From positions 62,001-126,000 of the forward strand of contig NZ_LJZS01000007.1 in NCBI RefSeq assembly GCF_001314875.1: DNA of 64,000 nt. The letters are read 5' to 3'. The first letter of the stretch is position 1. The number at the start of each line of letters is the position of its first letter. This DNA is from Halomonas sp. HL-48 (GTDB lineage: Bacteria; Pseudomonadota; Gammaproteobacteria; Pseudomonadales; Halomonadaceae). Positions 27,691-37,195 of this stretch are shown piece after piece. The position numbers were made by a program, and so were the translations under genes. The notes below the pieces were generated by a model, which was not told where the DNA came from, made no database searches, and was given only the letters and a program-made list of their open reading frames with translations.

Positions 27691-30600
27691 ATGAATTTCT
27701 CGCGTTTCTTCGTGGACCGACCGATATTTGCGGCGGTGCTGTCGATTATTATTCTGGCGGTGGGGCTGATCTCGATTCCCAACCTGCCGATCAGCGAGTA
27801 CCCGGATGTCGTGCCGCCCTCCGTGGTGGTGCGCACGGTTTACCCCGGCGCCAACCCGAAGGAGATCGCCGAAACAGTCGCCACGCCCCTGGAAGAGGCC
27901 ATCAATGGCGTCGAGGACATGATGTACCTCAAGTCCGTGGCGGGCTCTGATGGTGTGCTGCAAATGACCGTCACCTTCCGCCCGGGTACCGATGCCGAGG
28001 AGGCCGCCGTTCGGGTGCAGAACCGCGTCAGTCAGGCCGAGGCTCGGCTGCCGGAAGCCGTGCGTCGGCAAGGCGTCACCACCCAGAAGCAGTCGCCCAC
28101 CTTCCTGATGGTCGTTCACCTGACCTCGCCCAGCGGCGAATATGACACCCTCTACCTGCGAAACTATGTGCGACTGAATGTCCGTGATCGACTGGCCCGG
28201 CTAGAAGGGGTAGGGGACGCGCAAATCTTCGGCGGGGGTGATTACGCCATGCGGGCGTGGCTCGATCCTGATCGCATAGCCGCCCGCGGCCTGACGGCCG
28301 GCGATGTGGTCGGGGCCATGCGCGAACAGAACGTGCAGGTCTCCGCCGGGCAGTTGGGGGCCGAACCCATTGAAGACAGTGACTTCCTCACCCTGATCAA
28401 CGCCCGAGGGCGGCTGGGAACGGTGGAGGAATTTGGCGACATCGTGCTGAAGCGCGGCGAGGGCGGCGAGATCCTCAGGCTTGCGGATGTGGCCCGGCTG
28501 GAAATGGGCGCCGGGGACTATACGCTGCGCTCGCAGTTGGACAGCAACAACGCCGTGGGTGTGGGGATATTCCAGGCGCCGGGGGCCAATGCGCTGGAGA
28601 TTCGCGAGCAGGTGGTCGCCACCATGGACGAGCTGTCCGAACAGTTCCCGGACGGCGTGGAGTACGAAGCGGTCTACGACACCACGATTTTCGTCAATGA
28701 TTCTATAAAGTCGGTGATCGCCACCCTGCTGGAAGCCGTACTGCTGGTGGTGCTGGTCGTCACGCTGTTCCTGCAGACCTGGCGTGCCTCCATTATCCCA
28801 CTGCTGGCGGTGCCGGTCTCGGTGATCGGCACGTTCGCGGCGCTCTACCTGCTGGGTTACTCCATTAACACGCTGACCCTGTTTGGCCTGGTGTTGGCCA
28901 TCGGTATCGTGGTGGACGACGCCATCGTGGTGGTGGAAAACGTCGAGCGGAACATCGAGGAAGGCCTGAAGCCCCAGGCCGCCGCCCATCAGGCCATGAG
29001 AGAAGTCTCCGGGCCTATCATCGCGGTGGGTCTGGTGCTGTGTGCGGTGTTTATCCCCATGGCCTTCCTGTCGGGGGTGACCGGTCAATTCTATAGCCAG
29101 TTTGCGGTAACGATTGCCATCTCCACGGTGATCTCTACCATCAACTCGCTGACCCTGTCGCCCGCGCTGGCGGCGATGCTGCTCAAGCCCCATGACGCGC
29201 CCAAGGATCGACTCACCCGTGTGATCGATACGCTGTTTGGCTGGATTTTCCGTCCCTTCAACCGCTTCTTTAACGCCAGCTCCAACAAGTACCAGGGCGG
29301 CGTGGCTCGCTCCCTGAAGCATCGTGGCGCGGTGTTTGTGGTCTACGCGTTGTTGTTGCTGGGCACTGGCGTGATGTTCAAGGCGGTGCCGCCCGGGTTT
29401 ATCCCGGTGCAGGACAAGCTGTACCTGATTGCTGGCGTCATCCTGCCGGAAGGGGCGTCGCTGGAGCGAACCGACGAGATGCTTCAGGACGTGGTGGACA
29501 TCGCCATGGAAACCGAAGGTGTGGAGCACGCCATCGCCTTTCCCGGCCTGAACGCGCTGCAATTCACCAACACCTCCAACACCGGGGTGGCCTTTCTAAC
29601 CCTCAGTGCCTTTGGTGAGCGCAGTCTCAGCGCTGTGGAGATAAACGCCCGCATCAATCAGGGCATTGGCGGCTTGAAAGAAGGCTTTGCGTTTTCCTTT
29701 ATGCCGCCGCCAATTCTGGGCTTGGGCAACGGGTCTGGCTTCCAGCTGTTTATCGAGGATCGCGGCAACCTTGGCTATGGGGCATTGCAGCAGGCGGTGA
29801 ACCAGCTCCAGGGCGCGATTGCGCAAACGCCGGGGATGGGCTTTCCGATCAGCAGTTATCAATCCAACGTGCCGCAGCTGGATGCTGAAGTGGATCGGCT
29901 GAGAGCCAAGGCCCAGGGTGTTCCCTTGACCGAACTGTTCGACACCCTTCAGACCTATCTTGGATCGACCTATGTGAATGACTTCAACCGCTTTGGCCGC
30001 ACCTGGCAGGTGATCGCCCAGGCCGACGCTCCTTATCGGGCCAGCGTGGAAGACATCGCCCGGCTGCGCACCCGTAACGACCAGGGGGAAATGGTGCCCA
30101 TCGGCACCATGGTGGATATCCGCCAGACCTTCGGCCCCGACCCGGTATTGCGCTACAACGGCTACCCGGCGGCGGATCTGGCCGGTGAGTTCGACCCACG
30201 GGTGCTTTCTTCCGCCCAGGCGATGGATACCATCAACGGCCTGGCGGAAGAGCTGCTGCCGCCGGGTATGGCGCTGGAGTGGACCGATCTGAGCTACCAG
30301 CAATCCACCCAGGGTAACGCGGCGCTGGTGGTCTTCCCGCTGTCGATCCTGCTGGTATTCCTGGTGCTGGCGGCGCTTTATGAGAGCTGGACGCTGCCGC
30401 TGGCGGTGATTCTGATCGTGCCCATGTCGATGCTCGCGGCGCTGATTGGCGTCTGGTTTGGCGGGGGCGATAACAACATCTTCGTGCAGGTGGGGCTGGT
30501 GGTTCTGATTGGCCTGGCGTGTAAGAACGCCATCCTGATCGTGGAGTTCGCCCGCGAGCTGGAGCTGCAGGGCAAGCGCACGGTGGAGGCCGCCCTGGAA

Positions 30601-30888
30601 GCCTGCCGGTTGCGGCTGCGGCCGATCATCATGACCTCGATCGCCTTCACGGCGGCGGTATTGCCGTCGGTAGTGGCCACCGGCGCAGGCGCCGAGGTGC
30701 GGGCGGCGCTGGGTACGGCGGTGTTTGCCGGCATGATTGGGGTGACGCTGTTCGGCCTGTTCCTGACGCCGTTGTTCTACGTCGCGCTGCGCAAGCTGGC
30801 GGGACCGTTGCCCCGTCATCACGGCTCGACCCTGGCCACCGATGAAGGCCCGGCGCAGGGCGACCTGCCCGACCCCAACCGCGCCTAA
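27691..30888 (+). CDS. RND multidrug efflux inner-membrane pump (HAE1 family)
   Basis: A 1065-residue proton-driven pump of the AcrB/MexF type. It opens with FSRFFVDRPIFAAVLSII and LPISEYPDVVPPSVVV. It has the usual 12-helix duplicated layout with two large periplasmic loops. The proton-relay aspartates in helix 4 are Asp409 and Asp410 (GIVVDDAIVVVENVERN), and the helix 10 lysine region reads GLACKNAILIVEFA. The overall pattern is closest to the MexF branch. The ribosome-binding site GGGAGGA overlaps the 3' end of the adaptor gene. The divergent AraC protein is the likely regulator. Confidence 0.95.
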   Translation: MNFSRFFVDRPIFAAVLSIIILAVGLISIPNLPISEYPDVVPPSVVVRTVYPGANPKEIAETVATPLEEAINGVEDMMYLKSVAGSDGVLQMTVTFRPGTDAEEAAVRVQNRVSQAEARLPEAVRRQGVTTQKQSPTFLMVVHLTSPSGEYDTLYLRNYVRLNVRDRLARLEGVGDAQIFGGGDYAMRAWLDPDRIAARGLTAGDVVGAMREQNVQVSAGQLGAEPIEDSDFLTLINARGRLGTVEEFGDIVLKRGEGGEILRLADVARLEMGAGDYTLRSQLDSNNAVGVGIFQAPGANALEIREQVVATMDELSEQFPDGVEYEAVYDTTIFVNDSIKSVIATLLEAVLLVVLVVTLFLQTWRASIIPLLAVPVSVIGTFAALYLLGYSINTLTLFGLVLAIGIVVDDAIVVVENVERNIEEGLKPQAAAHQAMREVSGPIIAVGLVLCAVFIPMAFLSGVTGQFYSQFAVTIAISTVISTINSLTLSPALAAMLLKPHDAPKDRLTRVIDTLFGWIFRPFNRFFNASSNKYQGGVARSLKHRGAVFVVYALLLLGTGVMFKAVPPGFIPVQDKLYLIAGVILPEGASLERTDEMLQDVVDIAMETEGVEHAIAFPGLNALQFTNTSNTGVAFLTLSAFGERSLSAVEINARINQGIGGLKEGFAFSFMPPPILGLGNGSGFQLFIEDRGNLGYGALQQAVNQLQGAIAQTPGMGFPISSYQSNVPQLDAEVDRLRAKAQGVPLTELFDTLQTYLGSTYVNDFNRFGRTWQVIAQADAPYRASVEDIARLRTRNDQGEMVPIGTMVDIRQTFGPDPVLRYNGYPAADLAGEFDPRVLSSAQAMDTINGLAEELLPPGMALEWTDLSYQQSTQGNAALVVFPLSILLVFLVLAALYESWTLPLAVILIVPMSMLAALIGVWFGGGDNNIFVQVGLVVLIGLACKNAILIVEFARELELQGKRTVEAALEACRLRLRPIIMTSIAFTAAVLPSVVATGAGAEVRAALGTAVFAGMIGVTLFGLFLTPLFYVALRKLAGPLPRHHGSTLATDEGPAQGDLPDPNRA

Positions 30889-31029
30889 CGCGCTGATGGC
30901 GAGGTGGTGAAGCCGTTTGCCCACCGCCTCGCTTCACAGCACGGATGTTCATGGTGTTAGACGCGTGCGGTTGAATTACCCCAATTGTGCCTTCACTGAT
31001 GAACTATTAGTACACCATAAGGAGATGCT

Positions 31030-31656
31030 ATGACCACGCTAGTGATTGGCGCGAACGGACAGATTGGTAAACAGTTTTGCGAGTTGGCCCAGCAGGCAGG
31101 TACGCCCATCAAGGCAATGATTCGCAGTGAAAAGCAGGTGCCGTGGTTTAACGAGCGCGGTATCGATACCGTCGTTGCCGACCTGGAAGACGACTTCGAG
31201 CACGCCTTTGAAGGCTGTGATCAAGTGGTGTTCACTGCTGGTTCAGGGCCGCACACAGGGCCTGACAAGACGCTGTTGATCGACCTGTACGGCGCCATTC
31301 GTGCCGCCGATATCGCCAAGCAGAAAGGTCTCTCCCGCTATCTGATGATCAGCGCGATACGCGCCGAAGACCCCATGCAAGCGCCCGAAAAACTGCGCCC
31401 CTACATGGCCGCAAAATTCGCCGCCGATGCTCACCTGCGCAGCAGCGGCGTCCCCTACGTGATTCTCAAGCCAGGGCGTTTGACGGATAACGCCGCCAGC
31501 CAGCAGTTCGCAAGCTCAATCGACGAGGCCGGCGACAATCAAATTTCCCGCGCCAACGTCGCCCATGCGTTGCACTACGCGCTACAAAGCAGTGTTACCA
31601 ACAAGGAGTTTGCCTTGCTGGATGGCAAGCGGTCGATTGAAGAAGTTATTAAATGA
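31030..31656 (+). CDS. Atypical SDR, NAD(P)-binding NmrA-like protein
   Basis: A 208-residue Rossmann protein of the atypical SDR group, with nucleotide-binding loop TTLVIGANGQIGKQF, a VVFTAGSG strand end and LMISAIRAED. The late YVILKPGRLT block is typical of YwnB/NmrA-like proteins. The classical YxxxK catalytic motif is replaced by YMAAKFAAD, where Tyr and Lys are in plausible positions. Function could be reductase or redox sensor. The start follows ATAAGGAGATGCT. Single-gene unit upstream of a convergent toxin-antitoxin pair. Confidence 0.85.
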   Translation: MTTLVIGANGQIGKQFCELAQQAGTPIKAMIRSEKQVPWFNERGIDTVVADLEDDFEHAFEGCDQVVFTAGSGPHTGPDKTLLIDLYGAIRAADIAKQKGLSRYLMISAIRAEDPMQAPEKLRPYMAAKFAADAHLRSSGVPYVILKPGRLTDNAASQQFASSIDEAGDNQISRANVAHALHYALQSSVTNKEFALLDGKRSIEEVIK

Positions 31657-31701
31657 TCATTTGGAAGGAGCAGCGTATTACTCTTTATAAAATCAATAGT
31701 A

Positions 31702-31974
31702 TCAGGACTGATCGTAGTGCCCGCCGATGGCAAAAATATAAATAGCGTTGTCATCGAACCTGTAGATCAGCCTGTCTTTTTGTGAAATTCGCCTCGACCA
31801 CAATCCAGAAAGATTATGTTTGAGCGGCTCGGGTTTTCCGATACCCGTCGTTGGATCTTCAGAGCGGAGCATTTCTTTCAAGAGCCTGCAGAGCGCTTTA
31901 TGCAGCTTCTTATCTGCTTCACGCATTTTTTCATAGGCTTCCCACGTACGGCCCTCAAATACCAGTGATCTCAT
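31702..31974 (-). CDS. yoeB: YoeB-family (Txe) mRNA interferase toxin
   Basis: A 90-residue RelE-superfamily toxin that cleaves mRNA at the ribosome. Landmarks are the N-terminal LVFEGRTWEAYEKM, the KPEPLKHNLSGLWSRRI block and the C-terminal IYRFDDNAIYIFAIGGHYD. The last conserved His-Tyr is retained. Its start overlaps the end of the antitoxin gene by 20 bases, the normal coupling for yefM-yoeB. It probably lacks an independent promoter. Confidence 0.93.
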   Translation of the reverse strand: MRSLVFEGRTWEAYEKMREADKKLHKALCRLLKEMLRSEDPTTGIGKPEPLKHNLSGLWSRRISQKDRLIYRFDDNAIYIFAIGGHYDQS

Positions 31975-32227
31975 TCATCTGCTCATTGTCAGGCTGGTAT
32001 CCTTGGCCGCGGCTATGAGTATCGAGAGACGCCGCAATTTGTTCCATGAGGTCTCGGTTCTGGAGAACATAGAGTGTTTCTTGCTCCCTTTCCCAATCCT
32101 CGGCGCTGATCACCACGAACGCCTCGCCAGCACGACGGGTTACCTTTAAAGGTTCGTGCTTGTTAATCACTTGTTCTACTACGCTTTTCAGGTTGTCCCT
32201 GAATTTGTTAACACTAATGATATCCAT
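31955..32227 (-). CDS. yefM: YefM/Phd-family antitoxin
   Basis: A 90-residue antitoxin with the Phd/YefM N-terminal DNA-binding fold (MDIISVNKFRDNLKSVVEQV, then VTRRAGEAFVVISAEDWE) and a disordered acidic C-terminus that should wrap around the toxin. The ATG at 32227 gives the usual family start; the frame stays open further up into the operator. It is the first gene of the toxin-antitoxin pair and with YoeB should repress its own promoter through the palindrome at 32241-32259. Confidence 0.92.
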   Translation of the reverse strand: MDIISVNKFRDNLKSVVEQVINKHEPLKVTRRAGEAFVVISAEDWEREQETLYVLQNRDLMEQIAASLDTHSRGQGYQPDNEQMNEITGI

Positions 32228-32240
32228 AACGCCACCATGA

Positions 32241-32259
32241 TGTACGGAAATGCCGTACA
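32241..32259. promoter_or_regulatory. Palindromic operator of the yefM-yoeB pair
   Basis: TGTACGG-AAATG-CCGTACA is a perfect seven-base inverted repeat centred 23 bases upstream of the antitoxin start. E. coli YefM-YoeB binds TGTACA-type palindromes, so the TGTAC/GTACA arms fit an autoregulatory operator. Confidence 0.75.
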
Positions 32260-32301
32260 ACTATATCTCATGGGCTTTGATATTTCCAAGGGAAGCAACT
32301 G

Positions 32302-33216
32302 TTATTTAGTCTGTGCCTCCAATTCCCCCTTCAGCCATTCCGCCAGCGGCTCGCTGCGGCGGGGGTGAGTAAGTAAGTCGGTTTTGCTCGGCAGCCACAA
32401 GCAGAGCCGGGCGGGTGTTTCGATGCTGCCCCAAGGCGCCACCAGTCGCCCGCTCCTCAGGTCGTCTTCTACCAATAGCGTGGGGGCTATCGCCATGCCC
32501 AGCCCTGCCAGGGCCGCTTCCATCAGGTAGTAAAGGTGCTCAAACCCTTGGCCTTTACTTAGTGCTTCTTCAAGCTGCGCGTGCTCAATCCCTTGGGCGC
32601 TGGCCCACTGCGGCCATGCCTGAGGGCGCGAGGCGGTGTATAGCAGCGTGTTGTCGAATAGCGTTGCCGGGTTGGCGGGGTCGCACTGCGCGGCCAGTTG
32701 TGGGCTAAGCACCGCGCATATCTGCTCCGGGATAAGCTCGACGACCTCCACCTCTGCGGGCCAGGGCGGCTCGGAAAACGCCAGGGTGGCGCTGGCGTCC
32801 GTCTGTTGGCCGGGCTGCTCGGTGTCACTCACCACCACTTTTAGCTTGAGGTCGGGCAGGTCACGATGAAGGCGGTCGAGCCTGGGAATCAGCCAGCGGG
32901 CCAGCAGGCTGCCGGGGCAGGCGAGGGTGAAGGGCGCTTCCTCCACATCACGTTTGAGCGCGGCGCAACTATCACGCAGTTGGGCAAAGGCGTCGCTCAG
33001 GCCGCGTTGCAGCTTCTCGCCGTGAGGCGTCAGCACAATGCCGCGGCCCGCTTTGGTAAACAGCGCCACGCCAAAATGGTCATCCAGGCTTTTAATTTGG
33101 CGGCTGACGGCGCCGTGGGTAACGCTTAGCTCCTCGGCAGCGGCGGTCACGCTGCCCAGCCGGGCAGTGGCTTCAAAGGCGCGCAAGGCGCTAAGCGGTG
33201 GCAGGCTGTTGTGCAT
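32302..33216 (-). CDS. trpI: LysR family regulator, TrpI-like
   Basis: A 304-residue LysR regulator with an N-terminal winged helix (LSALRAFEATARLGSVTAAA, then LSVTHGAVSRQIKSLDDHFG) and a C-terminal effector-binding domain. It is divergent from trpBA with 106 bases between, the arrangement of trpI-trpBA in Pseudomonas, where TrpI activates trpBA in response to indoleglycerol phosphate. The symbol rests on that context. In the gap TTATCGA (33253-33259) and TCGATAA (33299-33305) form an inverted pair that could be part of the operator. The ATG at 33216 is preferred; the frame is open seven codons further. Confidence 0.85.
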   Translation of the reverse strand: MHNSLPPLSALRAFEATARLGSVTAAAEELSVTHGAVSRQIKSLDDHFGVALFTKAGRGIVLTPHGEKLQRGLSDAFAQLRDSCAALKRDVEEAPFTLACPGSLLARWLIPRLDRLHRDLPDLKLKVVVSDTEQPGQQTDASATLAFSEPPWPAEVEVVELIPEQICAVLSPQLAAQCDPANPATLFDNTLLYTASRPQAWPQWASAQGIEHAQLEEALSKGQGFEHLYYLMEAALAGLGMAIAPTLLVEDDLRSGRLVAPWGSIETPARLCLWLPSKTDLLTHPRRSEPLAEWLKGELEAQTK

Positions 33217-33322
33217 TGATATGTGACTCCAGCTCACAGGTTGATGACATCTTATCGATTTTTCTCCTCGTCTGCTTGCGCTACTTTGACTGCATTGTTC
33301 GATAACGCATTCAGAGGTCGTG

Positions 33323-34552
33323 ATGAATCAACCTGTAGACATATCCCAGAGCCTGCCCGATGCCAACGGCCTGTTTGGCAACTTTGGCGGCCGCTTCGTC
33401 GCCGAAACCCTGATGCCGCTGATTCTGGAGTTGCAAGACGAATACACCACCGCCAAGAACGATCCCGAATTTCAGCGTCAGTTAGCCTACTTTCAGGGCG
33501 ACTACGTGGGGCGGCCCAGCCCGCTTTATTTCGCCGAACGGCTGACCGAGCATTTCGGCGGGGCCAGCATCTATCTCAAGCGCGAAGAGCTTAATCACAC
33601 CGGCGCGCACAAGATCAACAACTGCATCGGCCAGGTGCTGCTGGCCAAGCAGATGGGCAAAAAGCGCATCATCGCCGAAACCGGCGCGGGGATGCACGGC
33701 GTTGCCACCGCCACCGTGGCGGCGCGGTTCGGGTTGCCCTGTGTTATCTACATGGGCACGACGGACATCGAACGCCAGCAGACCAATGTGTTCCGCATGA
33801 AGCTGCTTGGCGCAGAGATCGTGCCCGTCACCTCCGGCACCGGCACGCTCAAAGACGCCATGAACGAAGCGCTGCGTGACTGGGTCACCAACGTCGACGA
33901 CACCTTCTACATCATCGGCACCGTGGCCGGGCCGCACCCGTACCCCGCCATGGTGCGCGACTTCCAGGCCGTCATTGGCCATGAAACCCGCGTCCAGATG
34001 CTGGAAAAGAAAGGCCGTCTGCCGGATTCGCTGGTGGCCTGCGTGGGTGGCGGCTCCAATGCCATCGGGTTGTTCTATCCGTTCCTGGATGACCCGGACG
34101 TTCACATGATCGGTGTGGAAGCAGGTGGCAAGGGCGTCAAAAGCGGCCTGCACGCCGCCAGCCTGAACGGCGGCACCCCTGGGGTACTCCACGGCAACCG
34201 CACCTACCTGCTGCAAAACGAAGACGGCCAGATTACCGACGCCCACTCGATTTCCGCCGGGCTGGATTACCCCGGCATCGGGCCCGAGCACGCCTGGTTG
34301 CACGAGCAGAAGCGGGTCGAATACGTCTCGGCCACCGATAATGAAGCGCTGGAGGCCTTCCAGATTTGCTGCCGCAAGGAAGGCATCATTCCCGCCCTGG
34401 AAACCGCCCATGCGTTGGCAGAAGTCGCCAAACGCGCGCCTCAGCTTCCTCGCGAGCACTTGATGGTGATCAACCTGAGCGGCCGAGGCGACAAGGACAT
34501 GACCAGCGTCGCCCATCACCTTGGCGATAAATTCGGAGTGAAAAACGTATGA
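33323..34552 (+). CDS. trpB: Tryptophan synthase beta subunit
   Basis: A 409-residue PLP enzyme that condenses indole with serine to make tryptophan. The PLP lysine is Lys97 in HTGAHKINN, the catalytic glutamate is in ETGAGMHG, and the phosphate-binding loop is [10 protein letters not shown]. The ATG at 33323 follows AGAGG; GTG three bases earlier is possible. It overlaps trpA by four bases (ATGA), giving translational coupling for the alpha2-beta2 complex. Probably activated by the divergent TrpI. Confidence 0.97.
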   Translation: MNQPVDISQSLPDANGLFGNFGGRFVAETLMPLILELQDEYTTAKNDPEFQRQLAYFQGDYVGRPSPLYFAERLTEHFGGASIYLKREELNHTGAHKINNCIGQVLLAKQMGKKRIIAETGAGMHGVATATVAARFGLPCVIYMGTTDIERQQTNVFRMKLLGAEIVPVTSGTGTLKDAMNEALRDWVTNVDDTFYIIGTVAGPHPYPAMVRDFQAVIGHETRVQMLEKKGRLPDSLVACVGGGSNAIGLFYPFLDDPDVHMIGVEAGGKGVKSGLHAASLNGGTPGVLHGNRTYLLQNEDGQITDAHSISAGLDYPGIGPEHAWLHEQKRVEYVSATDNEALEAFQICCRKEGIIPALETAHALAEVAKRAPQLPREHLMVINLSGRGDKDMTSVAHHLGDKFGVKNV

Positions 34553-35436
34553 GCGCGATCCAGGACAACGCGATGACCACCATCGTGAATCAGACCATGC
34601 ACAACCCCACGCGTCTTGAACACTGCTTCAGCACACTCAAGCAGCAAAACCGCCCGGCGCTGGTCAGCTACCTCACCGCTGGCGATCCGGATGCCGACAC
34701 CTCGCGCCGCCTGCTCCACGGACTGCCCGCCGCCGGGGTGGATATCATCGAGCTGGGTATGCCGTTTAGCGACCCCATGGCCGATGGCCCTGCTATTCAA
34801 AAGGCGGCCCAGCGCGCCCTGAACAACGGCCAGACCCAGGCCAAAACGCTGGAGATGGTGCGCACGTTCCGCGAACAGGACAGCACCACGCCGATTGTTC
34901 TGATGGGTTACTACAATCCCATTTACCGCTACGGCGTTGAGCGTTTTTTGACCGATGCCGCCCGTGCCGGGGTAGACGGCCTGATCGTGGTGGACCTGCC
35001 CCCCGAACACGACGAAGAGCTCTGCCAGCCAGCGTTTCAGCACGGCATCGATTTTATCCGCCTGGCCACCCCGACCACCGATGCCAAACGCCTGCCCAGG
35101 GTGCTGGCGAACGCCTCCGGGTTTATCTACTACGTCTCGGTGGCAGGCGTGACCGGCGGCAACGCCCCCACGCCGGAACGGCTGGAAGCCTCGGTTTCGC
35201 GGCTGCGGGAAGATACCGAGCTGCCCATCGCCGTCGGCTTCGGCATCCGCACCGCCGAACAAGCAGCGACTATTGGCCGCTACAGCGATGCGGTGGTGGT
35301 GGGTTCTGCGCTTGTTGATTGTATCGAAAAGGCCAGCACGCCTGATGAAGCCGTTGAGCGAGTACACGGTTTGGTCAGTGAACTGGCGGCAAGCGTCAGG
35401 GGGTGCAGGGAGGTTGAAGAGCCGGTGGGCAGTTAA
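34549..35436 (+). CDS. trpA: Tryptophan synthase alpha subunit
   Basis: A 295-residue TIM-barrel lyase that splits indoleglycerol phosphate to indole and glyceraldehyde 3-phosphate. Catalytic residues are Glu68 ([10 protein letters not shown]) and Asp79 (MADGPAIQ), matching Glu49 and Asp60 of Salmonella TrpA. About 17 extra residues precede the usual N-terminus, so the ATG at 34573 is an alternative, but the four-base overlap with trpB favours 34549. The operon ends at a strong terminator 20 bases downstream. Confidence 0.96.
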   Translation: MSAIQDNAMTTIVNQTMHNPTRLEHCFSTLKQQNRPALVSYLTAGDPDADTSRRLLHGLPAAGVDIIELGMPFSDPMADGPAIQKAAQRALNNGQTQAKTLEMVRTFREQDSTTPIVLMGYYNPIYRYGVERFLTDAARAGVDGLIVVDLPPEHDEELCQPAFQHGIDFIRLATPTTDAKRLPRVLANASGFIYYVSVAGVTGGNAPTPERLEASVSRLREDTELPIAVGFGIRTAEQAATIGRYSDAVVVGSALVDCIEKASTPDEAVERVHGLVSELAASVRGCREVEEPVGS

Positions 35437-35456
35437 AGCGGAGATGGAATAAGTGC

Positions 35457-35489
35457 AAAAGAGCAGGTGATGAACGCCTGCTCTTTTTT
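35457..35489 (+). terminator. Rho-independent terminator of trpBA
   Basis: AAAAGAGCAGG pairs with CCTGCTCTTTTTT around a nine-base loop; the 3' arm runs into six T residues. Confidence 0.93.
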
Positions 35490-35633
35490 ATCTGATCAGC
35501 TTCCAAGCTGCGACATGAAGCTGCCTGCACTCTATTTGCGCTGTAGTAGGTTAATAAAAAATAGTATTTTGGTTGATTACTGAACATTTTCTTGTTGAAG
35601 TGAATAAAATATTTTGATTTGAGGCGTTTTGTG

Positions 35634-37127
35634 ATGAAGCCAGTAGGTTATGCGTACCTGCATGAGCATTTGGCGTTGGGGGTATGTCCACCCGTTTACC
35701 CTGCACGGGTGCGCCCCGTCACACGCATCATGTCTATGGAGAAGGAAATAGCAGTACCTGCCGGGCGTGCGCCAGAAACGTCATTGCTCGACCATCTACT
35801 TTTCGCACTTAAGCACGAAGGTATCGATCTCGCCATTTTGGCGGGCGCATTGCCACATTTGTCCATAGAAGCGCTTCAAAATGCCTTGCAAGCCTCGCCA
35901 AACGGCATCTATTTAAGAAAGTTAGGCTTTTTGTACGAAGCCTTCGTAAAGCGCTTGCCGTTCGATATAGCCGTCAGTGGCCGAGCAGTGCCTTTGTTCG
36001 ACCCAGAACGCTATATTACCGGCCCTGCTGTACGTAACAGCCGTTGGCGGGTTGATTTTAACGGGCTAGGAACACTCAAGTATTGTGCAATTGTTAGGCG
36101 TACGCCAGAAATTGCCGGACTACTTGAAGAAGATATTCTCACCCAAGCCGCTACTTTTATGGCCTCTTTGCCCCCCGGCATGCTGGACCGCGCAATTCAA
36201 TGGGCCTATCTCAGTGAAACCCAATCTTCGTTTGCCATTGAACGAGAATCGCCGTCGCAAGATAAGCAGCAGCGCTTCATGCAGCTACTCCGTCAGGCAC
36301 ACGAGCGCAAGCTGCTGACTGAAGAATACTTTGTTGAATTGCAGAATAGCACCATCAGTAATCCTCTCGACAAAGCAATGGCATTTCGCCATGAGCAAAA
36401 CTATCTACATAACGGGTTGCCCGGCGCATTAGGCGTCAGCTATTTACCGCCACCGCCAGGGCTTTGTAATGAATTAATGGGCGCATTGATGACGTGGGCG
36501 AACCAACTCCCAGACAGCGAATCGTCTGAAGCTGTGCCAGCGCTGGTAGCTTCAGCGATACTGTCCTTTGGTTTTGTTTTTTTGCATCCCTTCATGGATG
36601 GCAACGGGCGCATATCACGTTTTCTGATTCACCATACCCTGTGCCGAATGGATGGCCTCCCTCACGATAATCTGCTGCCTATTTCGGTTGCCATGAGGCG
36701 TTATGAAGCTGATTACTTAGCAGCGCTAGAAGCGTTTTCAAGGCCAGCTCGTGAGCATTGGCGAGTAAGCTGGGTAGATGCCGATCAGTATGATTTTGAG
36801 TACCTGGGTCTCGATGCGCTCTATCGCTATTGGGATGCCACTAACGCCGTGGCTTTTACATTGAAAATGGCAAAAGTAGCGCTGGAAGAAGAGCTGAAAG
36901 CAGAAACACGCTACCTTGCTTGTTTTGACCGTGTATATGCAGCAGTGGATGCGAATTTCGATATACGTGGAAGTGATTTAGCCCGTCTGGTGATGATGTG
37001 CCTAAGTAATGAAGGTCACCTCTCCAACAACCGGCGTAAGCAGTTCCGTTACCAAGTGCCTGAAGAGGTGCTGGACGCTATCGAGGCAGAAGCACAGGAG
37101 GTGCTTGAAGAGTACAAAGACCAGTAA
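35634..37127 (+). CDS. Fic domain protein (putative AMP-transferase)
   Basis: A 497-residue standalone Fic protein. The catalytic motif HPFMDGNGR lies at 318-326 and should transfer AMP or another nucleotide monophosphate to a target side chain. An inhibitory-helix-like SSFAIERE at 198-205 precedes the Fic core as in class II proteins; it has SxxxE but Arg rather than Gly or Asn after the Glu. The N-terminal 130 residues (NGIYLRKLGFLYEAF block) resemble a winged-helix regulator. The C-terminal tail is helical. Base composition is less GC-rich than its neighbours, suggesting acquisition. The ATG at 35634 follows TGAGGCG. Confidence 0.87.
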   Translation: MKPVGYAYLHEHLALGVCPPVYPARVRPVTRIMSMEKEIAVPAGRAPETSLLDHLLFALKHEGIDLAILAGALPHLSIEALQNALQASPNGIYLRKLGFLYEAFVKRLPFDIAVSGRAVPLFDPERYITGPAVRNSRWRVDFNGLGTLKYCAIVRRTPEIAGLLEEDILTQAATFMASLPPGMLDRAIQWAYLSETQSSFAIERESPSQDKQQRFMQLLRQAHERKLLTEEYFVELQNSTISNPLDKAMAFRHEQNYLHNGLPGALGVSYLPPPPGLCNELMGALMTWANQLPDSESSEAVPALVASAILSFGFVFLHPFMDGNGRISRFLIHHTLCRMDGLPHDNLLPISVAMRRYEADYLAALEAFSRPAREHWRVSWVDADQYDFEYLGLDALYRYWDATNAVAFTLKMAKVALEEELKAETRYLACFDRVYAAVDANFDIRGSDLARLVMMCLSNEGHLSNNRRKQFRYQVPEEVLDAIEAEAQEVLEEYKDQ

Positions 37128-37195
37128 CACCGGCGGAAGCAGAACTAGCTGAAAGTACAGAATTTGGCATGCAAGTCTTGCACTTAGGTATCGGC

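Noticed and set aside
26719..28119. Long minus-strand open frame (466 codons) opposite the RND adaptor and pump genes
   Set aside because: It spans two well-supported genes on the other strand and encodes a His/Gly/Arg-rich sequence with no family motif, typical of an antisense shadow.
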